From Desulfobacteraceae bacterium 4572_130 (GTDB lineage: Bacteria; Desulfobacterota; Desulfobacteria; Desulfobacterales; Desulfobacteraceae), in contig NBLN01000012.1 of the NCBI GenBank assembly GCA_002084425.1, positions 1-57,997 of the forward strand: a stretch of 57,997 nt of DNA, written 5' to 3'. The position numbers were made by a program, and so were the translations under genes. Shown here piece by piece: positions 45,891 through 54,250 of this stretch. The notes beneath the pieces are model-generated. The model was not told the DNA's origin. It did no database searches and saw nothing but the letters and a program-made list of their open reading frames with translations. Numbering within the stretch: the first letter of the stretch is position 1; each line of letters begins with the position of its first letter.

Positions 45891-46064
45891 GATGGCATTA
45901 TAAAATTTTTCCATATACTTTTTTAGTATTATTTCAAAACTTTGACATACTATAATTTTAGAAGTTTAAAAATTAAGATATAAACAGAAAAATACAAAAT
46001 TATAAAAAATGCCATATCTTTAAAAATACTATAGTTTGTATATAAAGTTTTTTACCCAGCCATC
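45891..46064. repeat. MITE-like element (174 bp) between hdrA and mvhD
   Basis: Left end GATGGCATTATAAAATTTTT followed by CCATATAC; right end, reversed, GATGGCTGGGTAAAAAACTT followed by TATATAC. The inner arm AAATACTATAGTTTGTATAT matches the element at 45255-45383. With that copy, it flanks mvhD on both sides. Non-coding. Confidence 0.65.
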
Positions 46065-46094
46065 TATATTTTTAATTTTATAGTTATAATAATA

Positions 46095-49000
46095 TTATGC
46101 TTCTTTAAAAAGTGCGTCAGTTTTTGCCATAATCTGCTTATCTGTAAAATGATTAAGTGCAATTGCCTTGCCTGGACATTCTGAAACGCAAGCACCACAT
46201 CCATGACACTCAGATGCATCAATTTGTGCATATCCCTCAGAATGTATATATGGAATTTCATAGGGACAAGTTCGAACACATGTCAGGCACACCGCACATT
46301 TTTCCGGAGTAACCTCTGCTACTACACCGCCTACCATTAAAGAATCTCTTGCAAGAATAGTCATAGCTCTTGCAACAGATGCCCTTGCTTGGGCAATACT
46401 TTCTTCCAGAGGCTTAGGATAATGTGCAAGTCCTGCTACAAATAATCCATCTGATGCAAAATCTACAGGTCTAAGCTTTGCATGAGCCTCCACTAGAAAA
46501 CCTTCATTATTTGTAGGCACTTTAAATTTTTCAAAAAGATTCTTATTATCTCCCGGAACAATACCTGATGCCAATATTACAAGATCAGGATGAATAGTTA
46601 TTGGTATTTGAAGAACATGGTCAGTAATAGACAACTCAAGTTCCTTGTTGGAATCTTCCCTTAATGTCGGCATTTTTTCCAAATCATACCGAATAAAAAG
46701 AATACCTAATTCCCGTGCTTTTTTATAAAGGTCTTCCCTAAATCCATATGACCTGATATCTCGATAAAGTATATAAACTCTTTTTCGTTGATCTATATTT
46801 TTAAGGGAAATAGCATTTTTCAGACTATGGGTACAACAGACCTTGCTGCAAAAAGGATTTTCATTGTTTCTAGATCCAACGCATTGGATAAAAACAACTG
46901 TATTTGCATTTTTAATACGCTCATCTTTGTTGCGTAAATTAGCATCCATATCCAAATGGGTTAATACATCTGGATGGTCTCCATAAAGGTATTCCTGAGG
47001 TTTGTACTCTATTCCTCCTGTGGCAAGAATAACTGCACCATGTTCAATTGTTGTTTGTTTTTCATTTTTATTGTGTTTAACAGTTGTAACAAAATTACCC
47101 AAGGAGCCTGTAAAAAAATTAACTTGAGAATCAAGGTATAAATTAATTAATTTGCTGTTATTAATTTCTGTAATAAGATTTTCAAGATAACTTTGTATTT
47201 CTTCTCCTTTCCATGTGGTATTTAATTTTCTTGCAATCCCGCCAAGCATTGAAGTTTTTTCTATTAAATAAACATTAACTCCTTGGTTTGCAGCATTGAT
47301 TGCAGCTTCCATACCTGCTGCACCACCGCCTACCACAAGAACAGATTTTTTAATATTTATACTAACTTGATGCAATGGTTCCACAAATGCAGCTTTTGCT
47401 ACAGCCATACGAACCAGATCTTTTGCTTTTTGAGTTGCTTTTTCAGGTTCCTGCATATGTACCCAGGTATTTTGATCCCTTATATTTGCCATTTCAAACA
47501 AATATTTGTTTAAGCCTGCATCCCTTATTGTTTCTTGGAATAAAGGTTCATGAGTTCGCGGTGAACAAGATGCTACAACTACACGATTAAGTTTTTGTTC
47601 CTTAATCACCTCTTTCATATGATCTTGTGAATCTTGTGAACAGGTAAAAAGATTGTCTTCCACATGAACAACAAAGGGAAGTGTTGCCGAATAATCTCTT
47701 ACTGCCGGTACATCAGCAATGCCGCCTATATTGATACCGCAATTACAAACAAATACCCCAATTCTAGGTTTTTGACCTGAAAAATCACTCTCAGGCGGCA
47801 GTTCTTTAGTTTTTGTTTGGGTCCATCTGCCTTCTTTTAATGCCATAGATGCTGTAGCAGCAGCAGCTGATGCCTCCATAACAGAAGAAGGAATATCCTT
47901 TGGTTCCTGAAATGTTCCGCAAACATATACCCCTTTTTTAGTAGTACATACAGGAGAAAGGTTATTAGTTTGTGCAAACCCGTGATTGTTAAGTTCAATT
48001 CCCATTTTATCTGCAAGAATCTTTGCATCTTTATTAGGTGCAAGTCCAATAGATAAAACTACCATATCAAAAATTTCTTCAACCATACTTCCTGCCTCAC
48101 TGGAGTAAACAATTCTATATGTATCTCCAGGTTCAGGAAAAACAGAATGAATTCTTGAGCGAATACACCTAACTCCATTGTCATCTTGGGCTCGTATATT
48201 ATATTTATCAAATTCCTTTCCATGGGTTCTCATATCCATAAAAAAGATAGCAGTGTCCAGATTATTACCACTATGTTCCTTTGCAATAACTGCCTGTTTA
48301 TTGGCATACATACAGCAAACACCAGAACAATAGGCATGATCTCCTTTATTGATATCTCTTGAACCTACACATTGGAGCCAGGCAATTTTTTTGGGTTCAA
48401 CATTATCAGATGGTCGAACCAAATGTCCGGCATAGGGTCCTGATGCAGACAGAATTCTTTCAAATTCAATACTAGTCATTACATTAGGGCTGTGACCATA
48501 ACAATAACTTGTCATTTTAGAGGGTTCAAAGGCAGTAAATCCAGGAGAAAGAATAATAGCACCAACTTCAACATCATATTCTTTTGCCTGCATGGAATGG
48601 TCTATGGCATTGGCAAGGCAGGCATCCATACATTGCATACATTCAGAGCAATATCCGCAGTTAAGACATCTTTCAGCTTCTTTTTTACCTTGGTCTTCCT
48701 TATAGCCCAATTCTACTTCATTAAAATTACCAGTTCTTTTTTCTATTGCAAGTTCTGGCATTTTATATCTGTTTTCTGGTATCATATTTTTAGGCACAGA
48801 TCTTAATTCTGGATTTTCAATAATTCGGGCTTGTCGTCCCTTTTCCATATCAAGTCCCTGAATATATCGATAAATAGATTCAGCAGCCTCCATACCTGCA
48901 GCAATAGCACTAATAGCAATACTTGGACCTGTTTGAACATCACCTCCTGCAAAAACTCCTTTTTTATCAGTAGCAAAAGTAACAGGGTTAATCTCTGTGG

Positions 49001-50528
49001 TATTCCATTTAGTAATTTTAATATCTGCAAGTTTTTCAAGTGATGAAAGATCCGGGCGCTGACCAATCGCAGGAATAAGCTGATCAATTTCAATATCATA
49101 TTCACTTCCTGGTATTGGAACAGGGCGTCTTCTTCCAGATTTGTCTGGTTCACCAAGCTCCATTTTTATAAGTTTTAATGCTTTGACCCTGCCATTTTCT
49201 CCAATCACTTTTTCCGGGGCAGTAAGATAGACAATATTTGTACCTTCAACTTCAGCAGCACATATTTCCTCTTCCCATGCTGGCATTTCTTTTCGAGTTC
49301 TGCGGTACAAAATAGTAACTTCATTAGCACCCAGTCGAAGAGCAGACCTTGCTACATCAATTGCTACATTTCCACCACCAATAATCCCGACTTTTTTACC
49401 GACTTTAGTTTTACCTGTTAAATTAAGTTCTCGCAGGAAATCGACTCCCTGGTGAACACCTTTAAGGTCTTCTCCAGAAATGCCAAGTTTAATACCTTTA
49501 TGAGCACCAAGTCCTAGAAAAACCGCATCAAAACCATCAGCCATAAGACTGTCCACAGTAAAATTTTTCCCAAGACAAGAATTTAGTTTAAGTTCAACAC
49601 CCAGATTAGTAATAACCTCTATATCCTTATCAAGAATTTCTCCCGGCAAACGATGATCAGGAATACCAACTCTTAACATACCCCCTGCTTCTGGTAATGC
49701 TTCAAATATAGTTGAGTCCACTCCTTTTTTTGCCAGATGATACCCAGCTGAAAGACCAGCTGGACCAGAGCCGATAATAGCCACTTTTTTACCAATCTTT
49801 TCTGCACATTTGATTTTTACCTTTCTTGGGTCAAAACTATCTGCTGCAAGGCGTTTTAAATCTCTAATAGCAACTGGTTCATCCACCTGGCATCTTTGGC
49901 AGGCATTTTCACATTCATGGGGACATACTCTGCCAAGGACTCCAGGCAAGGGAAGTTGTTCCATGATAATTTCCAGAGATTCCTTATACTTACCCTGCTT
50001 AACCATCTGAACATATCCCTGAACATTCAATCCTGCGGGACATGTTACACCACATGGAGCCTTATCTTTTTTTTCTAAAGCATAGCTTGATGGCATAGCT
50101 TGAGGATACAATTTAAATGCAGCTTTTCTGTTCTGAAGATTTTCATCAAACTGATTGGGAAGTTCAACCGGACAAATATTGGAACATTCTCCGCAGGCTG
50201 TACATTTTTCCATATCAATAAATCTTGGCTGTTCCTTTAATTTTACAGTAAAATCCCCTTCAACGCCGATAACTTCCTCAATTTGAGTCATTGTTAAAAG
50301 TTTTATATTTAGATGTCTGCCCGCTTCCACCAATTTTGGAGAGATAATACACATGGAGCAGTCATTAGTAGGAAAGGTTTTATCAAGCTGGGCCATTGTT
50401 CCACCAATTGCTGTATTTTTATCTACTAGATATACAAAATATCCTGAATCTGCTAGATCTAGGGATGACTGAATACCTGCAATACCGGCACCAACTACCA
50501 TTACTGAGCCTTTACCTTTTTTGGTCAT
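46095..50528 (-). CDS. hdrA: HdrA-GltD-HdrA fusion flavoprotein
   Basis: 1477 residues in three modules. Residues 1 to about 150: HdrA start with FAD motif VVGAGIAGIQSSLDLADSGY and cluster CTACGECSNICPVE. Residues about 165-600: glutamate-synthase-small-subunit-like NAD(P)H unit (PCGVTCPAGLNVQGYVQMV, GRVCPHECENACQR, AIIGSGPAGLSAGYHLA, GIIGGGNVAIDVAR). Then Fe-S motif CLNCGYCSECMQCMDAC, the remaining HdrA fold and a second HdrA-like FAD domain (LVVGGGAAGMEAAINAANQG), ending with CAVCLTCVRTCPYEI and CHGCGACVSECPG. HdrA is the site of flavin-based electron bifurcation; the GltD module suggests NAD(P)H as an electron partner. ATG 50528 follows AAGGAGGGAGCTAA, 15 bases after the HdrCB stop. Confidence 0.93.
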   Translation of the reverse strand: MTKKGKGSVMVVGAGIAGIQSSLDLADSGYFVYLVDKNTAIGGTMAQLDKTFPTNDCSMCIISPKLVEAGRHLNIKLLTMTQIEEVIGVEGDFTVKLKEQPRFIDMEKCTACGECSNICPVELPNQFDENLQNRKAAFKLYPQAMPSSYALEKKDKAPCGVTCPAGLNVQGYVQMVKQGKYKESLEIIMEQLPLPGVLGRVCPHECENACQRCQVDEPVAIRDLKRLAADSFDPRKVKIKCAEKIGKKVAIIGSGPAGLSAGYHLAKKGVDSTIFEALPEAGGMLRVGIPDHRLPGEILDKDIEVITNLGVELKLNSCLGKNFTVDSLMADGFDAVFLGLGAHKGIKLGISGEDLKGVHQGVDFLRELNLTGKTKVGKKVGIIGGGNVAIDVARSALRLGANEVTILYRRTRKEMPAWEEEICAAEVEGTNIVYLTAPEKVIGENGRVKALKLIKMELGEPDKSGRRRPVPIPGSEYDIEIDQLIPAIGQRPDLSSLEKLADIKITKWNTTEINPVTFATDKKGVFAGGDVQTGPSIAISAIAAGMEAAESIYRYIQGLDMEKGRQARIIENPELRSVPKNMIPENRYKMPELAIEKRTGNFNEVELGYKEDQGKKEAERCLNCGYCSECMQCMDACLANAIDHSMQAKEYDVEVGAIILSPGFTAFEPSKMTSYCYGHSPNVMTSIEFERILSASGPYAGHLVRPSDNVEPKKIAWLQCVGSRDINKGDHAYCSGVCCMYANKQAVIAKEHSGNNLDTAIFFMDMRTHGKEFDKYNIRAQDDNGVRCIRSRIHSVFPEPGDTYRIVYSSEAGSMVEEIFDMVVLSIGLAPNKDAKILADKMGIELNNHGFAQTNNLSPVCTTKKGVYVCGTFQEPKDIPSSVMEASAAAATASMALKEGRWTQTKTKELPPESDFSGQKPRIGVFVCNCGINIGGIADVPAVRDYSATLPFVVHVEDNLFTCSQDSQDHMKEVIKEQKLNRVVVASCSPRTHEPLFQETIRDAGLNKYLFEMANIRDQNTWVHMQEPEKATQKAKDLVRMAVAKAAFVEPLHQVSINIKKSVLVVGGGAAGMEAAINAANQGVNVYLIEKTSMLGGIARKLNTTWKGEEIQSYLENLITEINNSKLINLYLDSQVNFFTGSLGNFVTTVKHNKNEKQTTIEHGAVILATGGIEYKPQEYLYGDHPDVLTHLDMDANLRNKDERIKNANTVVFIQCVGSRNNENPFCSKVCCTHSLKNAISLKNIDQRKRVYILYRDIRSYGFREDLYKKARELGILFIRYDLEKMPTLREDSNKELELSITDHVLQIPITIHPDLVILASGIVPGDNKNLFEKFKVPTNNEGFLVEAHAKLRPVDFASDGLFVAGLAHYPKPLEESIAQARASVARAMTILARDSLMVGGVVAEVTPEKCAVCLTCVRTCPYEIPYIHSEGYAQIDASECHGCGACVSECPGKAIALNHFTDKQIMAKTDALFKEA

Positions 50529-50543
50529 TTAGCTCCCTCCTTT

Positions 50544-51830
50544 TTATAGTCCTACTTCAGCCAGATCCGGCCCAAGATAGGTTCGTTCAGTTTCATTAAG
50601 CACACCCATGGCAAGTGCTATAATTGTCCATAAATGTACCACATGGTATTTACTGCCATAATGATGCCCAATGTCTTCAATTTGTCCATGGCAGTTATGA
50701 CAAGGAGCAATTACATAACTGGCACCTGTTGCCATAATCTGATTTAATTTTATTTTTCCATAGGCTCTTCTCTGGTCAGGAAAACCTGCTTGCAAAGCAC
50801 CACCACCACCACCACAACAATAATTATTATCTCTATTAGGTATGGTATCAATAAAATTTTCTTCTCCTATAACTGTTTTAATAACAAATCTTAGGTCATC
50901 AACAATTTTATTGGTTCCGCTTTTTCTTCCAATATTGCAAGGATCCTGTATTGTAAATTTTGTTTTAAGATCTTTATTCCAGTCTGAATTAACCTTTAGT
51001 TTACCCTCTTTAATCCACTTTGCATAAAGTTCAATAATTGTTATCATTTCAAATTTGTGAGAGATATTAAATTTACGCAATCCTTCCAGGATTGCAAAAT
51101 ATGAGTGCCCTCACTCGGTATTGACAACATAGGGACTTTTTAGATTATTATCCACATGGTAAACAAATTCTTCAAGAATATATTTCCATCCCTCATTATC
51201 TGCCAGAAACAAACAATAATTTTCACCTGCCCACATTACAGAAGGATATGTCCAGTCAGCACCAACAGTATGAAGAATTTTCCATAGAGGTCCCATTTCT
51301 TCAGGTTCAGTTACAGGTTCTCTTGAATTTTGATTAAGAACCATATTAGCACCTTTTCTATCCACTGAAACCTGTAAATCTTCAAACCCAGGATGATCTT
51401 CCCTGATTTCTTCTGCAACATCAAGAACTGTAAACTTAAAATCCTCTTTTGCAGCTCCCATGGCACTGCCTGTTCTAATATGTTGATCACATGACCCTAG
51501 AATACCTTTAGGTCTTTTTTGTCTTGGAATACTAGCACGCAAATTAAAAATTAGTGCTGGTATATTAATTTTCATGGGACAGGCTGCCACACATCGCCCG
51601 CACATACTGCAAACCCATTTCCAATCGCTTTTTAATATTTCATCATCTAATCCCAGATTTAACATTCTAATAATTTTTCTGGGATCCATATCAAGTAATT
51701 CCGAGGCTGGGCACCCTCCAGTACATGTCCCACATGTCAAGCAAAGATCAAAATTTGCATCTGGTACCTTTGCAAGAACTTCATCTTTAAATTCAATGTC
51801 AAGTTCATCAATCTTAATTGCCTCTGCCAT
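50544..51830 (-). CDS. HdrC-HdrB-type Fe-S fusion with in-frame TGA (selenocysteine)
   Basis: One frame of 428 residues if the TGA at 51113-51111 is read. N-terminal HdrC-like part: CLTCGTCTGGC (Cys30, 33, 36, 40) and CSMCGRCVAAC (Cys74, 77, 80, 84). The C-terminal CCG part has DPCNIGRKSG (Cys298), YCCGGGGGAL (Cys338-339) and APCHNCHGQ (Cys377, 380). Across the TGA the sequence reads YVVNTE-TGA-GHSYFAILEG, where HdrD/HdrB-like relatives have ECGH; so TGA stands for a Cys, and Sec240 is the natural reading. A perfect 7-bp hairpin follows (51077-51095). The protein probably takes electrons from HdrA to a disulfide or quinol-type acceptor, or to MetFV. It starts 14 bases after the metF-like gene. 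Confidence 0.88.
51077..51095 (-). promoter_or_regulatory. Candidate bacterial SECIS hairpin of the HdrCB gene
   Basis: GCAATCC-TGGAA-GGATTGC, a perfect 7-bp stem with a 5-base G-containing loop, starting 15 bases after the TGA codon. Distance and size fit bacterial SECIS elements recognised by SelB. Confidence 0.7.
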
Positions 51831-51844
51831 TTTAAAATTCTCCC

Positions 51845-52723
51845 TTATCTTAATTTGGCTGCATTCAGATACTGCACCAGATTATCAACACCCCCAATAG
51901 TAATAATATGAACTCCCTGGCAGATATCTTTTAGGTTGTTTACAGTATCGGCAAAAAGCTCCATACTTGCCTTTTCTTTATTAGGTGCTTTCATTAATTT
52001 TTGGATTACCCATTCAGGTACAAGTCCAGATTTAAAATGGCGGTTTAAAAATTTGCCCATGCCTGCTGTCCTTAAAATCATAACTTCAGCAATAACAGGG
52101 ATTTTAAAAGGTTGAACCTGTTTCATAAATCTGGCAAATTGGTCAACATCAAAAATGGGTGTAGTTAAAAAATATCCTGCACCTACATTCATCATATCTT
52201 CCATTTCTTCCATGCCCCGCTTTGGCATATTTTTCCCCCAGGGTGTTTCAACTCCAGAGCCAAGAATAAATTCAACTTTTTTATCCAGTTCTTTTCCTTC
52301 TAATGTAACTCCTTGTTTTAAGTGGTCCAAAACTGATCCCAATTTTCCAGAATCAACGTGAAAGAACATTGATTCCTGAAGAGTATCCCCTGAAATCCTA
52401 TAATCTTCTGTAAATACAAGAAGATTTTCAACGCCGGTCTCATGGGCAAGTGTTAGATCTTTTTGTAATTGATATCTATTTTTATCCCTTGTAGTTGTTT
52501 GATAAATGGCATTTAAATTATTTTGTTTTAAAAGATCACAAGTTTTAATAGTATCACTTACAACACCTTCAAGTTCCATTTCCGAGACAGACACACCATC
52601 CACACGCCCTTTTACTCTACTAAGGCTTTTAACAAGTACCTCTGGTTCTTCATCACCCAGAGGAACCTGTACTTCAGATGTTACAACAAATCTCTTTTTT
52701 TCCAAAGATTCCTTTAAATTCAT
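51845..52723 (-). CDS. MTHFR-family protein, diverged MetF paralog
   Basis: 292 residues. MetF-like blocks are present but altered: VVTSEVQVPLGDEEPEVL at the place of the catalytic Glu motif, RVDGVSVSEMELEGVVSDTI, TTTRDKNRYQLQKDLTLAHE, NLLVFTEDYRISGDT and GAGYFLTTPIFDVDQFARFM, PVIAEVMILRTAGMGKFLN. Compared with MetF at 43604 it has FTEDY instead of the usual LSGDH. It may be a second catalytic or structural subunit, or act on another pterin. It begins the structural part of the operon, downstream of the regulator gene (15 bases). Confidence 0.82.
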   Translation of the reverse strand: MNLKESLEKKRFVVTSEVQVPLGDEEPEVLVKSLSRVKGRVDGVSVSEMELEGVVSDTIKTCDLLKQNNLNAIYQTTTRDKNRYQLQKDLTLAHETGVENLLVFTEDYRISGDTLQESMFFHVDSGKLGSVLDHLKQGVTLEGKELDKKVEFILGSGVETPWGKNMPKRGMEEMEDMMNVGAGYFLTTPIFDVDQFARFMKQVQPFKIPVIAEVMILRTAGMGKFLNRHFKSGLVPEWVIQKLMKAPNKEKASMELFADTVNNLKDICQGVHIITIGGVDNLVQYLNAAKLR

Positions 52724-52738
52724 AATCTGCCTCCTTTT

Positions 52739-53311
52739 TTATTTTAGTCCGAGTAATTTTGCCACTTCTTCTTTGAGCTGGGGCAGGGGCAATGGTTTTG
52801 ACAAACAGATATCTGCACCATTTTTTTTCATTTGTGCAAATTTATCATCATCCAAGTATGCAGATAATACAATAATTTTTATATCCTTTGTTTTTTCATT
52901 AGTCTTAATTTTTTTGCAAACTTCATATCCTTTAATATCTGGCATCATAATATCAAGAATTAAAAGATCAGGATGAAAATGATTGACCTGAAGACCTGCT
53001 TCAAAACCATCTGAGGCTGAAACAACTTCATAATCAAATTCATCTTCTTCTAGAGCCTGTACAATTGACTCAACAATGATCATATCATCATCTACAACTA
53101 GAATTTTTTTCTTGTCTCCTTTATTTTTTTCTTGGGGAATGGGAATTCCCTGAGTTTGCATAAATGCTTCAAGATCAGACTTTTTTATCCTGCGATGCCC
53201 ACCAACAGTCCGATAGGCTTTAATATGATTTGCCTCCACCCAGTTAATAATAGTTTTAGACGAAACATTACAATATTTACTTGCGGTGAATACAGTTAGT
53301 GTGTCTTCCAT
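52739..53311 (-). CDS. Response regulator with N-terminal excisionase-type HTH and receiver domain
   Basis: 190 residues. Residues 6-52 form a MerR/excisionase-like winged helix (VFTASKYCNVSSKTIINWVE, KAYRTVGGHRRIKKSDLEAF). Residues 68-188 form a receiver domain: ILVVDDD (acidic pocket), LLILDIMMPD with the phosphoacceptor Asp120, VLSAY (Thr/Ser switch) and CLSKPLPLPQ (Lys). The order, DNA-binding part first, is the reverse of most response regulators. No histidine kinase is in the window. First gene of the metF/hdr operon and a good candidate for its regulator. Confidence 0.88.
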   Translation of the reverse strand: MEDTLTVFTASKYCNVSSKTIINWVEANHIKAYRTVGGHRRIKKSDLEAFMQTQGIPIPQEKNKGDKKKILVVDDDMIIVESIVQALEEDEFDYEVVSASDGFEAGLQVNHFHPDLLILDIMMPDIKGYEVCKKIKTNEKTKDIKIIVLSAYLDDDKFAQMKKNGADICLSKPLPLPQLKEEVAKLLGLK

Positions 53312-53625
53312 AACACCCCCTTAATTTAAGGTTTGTATAATTTTAGTTATTATAGTTATTTTATGTAATTCTATTTGTCAAGTAATAAAAAATAAGTATA
53401 ATAAGTATAATAAGTATATTTTAAAGGTTTCCAAAATAAGAAGACCCAGGTATTAATATTTTCAGGATATTTTGTTTAGTTTTACAAAAGTTTGATAACT
53501 GACTTGTTTTAAAAAAAATAGAATAAAAACAAGCTATAAAATTTATTCTTGCAGGGTTTATAATAATATGTTTTTTAATAGTATGTTAAATTTATTGAAT
53601 ATAGGGAGCTTAAAATAATAAGAAA
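53312..53625. other. Divergent promoter region between the hdr operon and ftsB
   Basis: On the minus strand TTGACA occurs at 53381-53376; at 17 bases lies TAACTA and at 21 bases TATAAT (53354-53349), so an operon promoter is likely but the -10 choice is unclear. An AAGTATAAT unit is repeated about three times near 53393-53420. For ftsB the site before ATG 53626 is GGGAGCTTAAAATAATAAGAAA. No gene seen. Confidence 0.45.
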
Positions 53626-53928
53626 ATGGCGGATTTTTCCCAAAAAATTTCCTTTGTTGTAATTGTTGTTATGTCAATTCTTCTTTTTTTTCTGATTTTA
53701 AAGAGTGAAAATGGATTAATGGATTTCTTTGATTTAAAATCTGAAATTAAAATAATTGAAACAAAAAATAATCAACTCAAGGAAAAAAATATTGAACTTG
53801 CAAGAAAAATAGAAAGACTTAAACATGACATGAAATATATTGAACATATTGCAAGGCATGAACTTGGAATGGCAGCAGATGATGAATTAGTTATTAGACC
53901 TAAAATAGAAAAAAAACAAAATGACTAA
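53626..53928 (+). CDS. ftsB: Septum formation initiator, FtsB/DivIC family
   Basis: 100 residues: short cytosolic tip, one membrane segment (FVVIVVMSILLFFLILKS, about residues 9-27), then a coiled coil (KNNQLKEKNIELARKIERLK) and the family C-terminal YIEHIARHELGMAADDELV. Part of the FtsQLB divisome subcomplex. The next gene overlaps it by 8 bases. Confidence 0.88.
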   Translation: MADFSQKISFVVIVVMSILLFFLILKSENGLMDFFDLKSEIKIIETKNNQLKEKNIELARKIERLKHDMKYIEHIARHELGMAADDELVIRPKIEKKQND

Positions 53929-54250
53929 AATAAAAAATAAATATTATACTGTTGAGCTTGCAAAGCTCTATGAAAAACAAGGATATTTTAAACAGGCAAT
54001 TACATGTTATTCAGCTGTTTTTAAAAAAGACAAAAAAAACAAAACTCTTTTTAATAATATAAAAAGGCTGGAAATTTTAATTAAAAAAAATGAAAAATCC
54101 TGTATGGAAAGAAAACTTAAAAAACTTTTTAAAGAATGGATAGAACTTCTTTTTTTAGAAAAAAGAACTAAAAACTTAAAAAACAACTCTTCACAAATAT
54201 CCTGCCAACCTAGCCAATATAGCCAACATGGCCGACCTAAAAAGTTCTAA
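53921..54250 (+). CDS. Small TPR-like protein
   Basis: 109 residues. YYTVELAKLYEKQGYFKQAI and TCYSAVFKKDKKNKTLFNNI form a single TPR-like helical hairpin; the remainder is Lys-rich with coiled-coil propensity (RLEILIKKNEKSCMERKLKK) and a Gln/Ser tail (SQISCQPSQYSQHG). It overlaps the ftsB stop, so it is coupled to it. No catalytic motif. Could be a scaffold protein linked to division; that is only context. It converges with the M48 protease gene, overlapping its end by 14 bases. Confidence 0.65.
   Translation: MTKIKNKYYTVELAKLYEKQGYFKQAITCYSAVFKKDKKNKTLFNNIKRLEILIKKNEKSCMERKLKKLFKEWIELLFLEKRTKNLKNNSSQISCQPSQYSQHGRPKKF

Noticed and set aside
46095-50528. Many plus- and minus-strand frames of 60-117 codons within hdrA
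   Set aside because: All overlap a single continuous 1477-codon frame with domain matches along its whole length.
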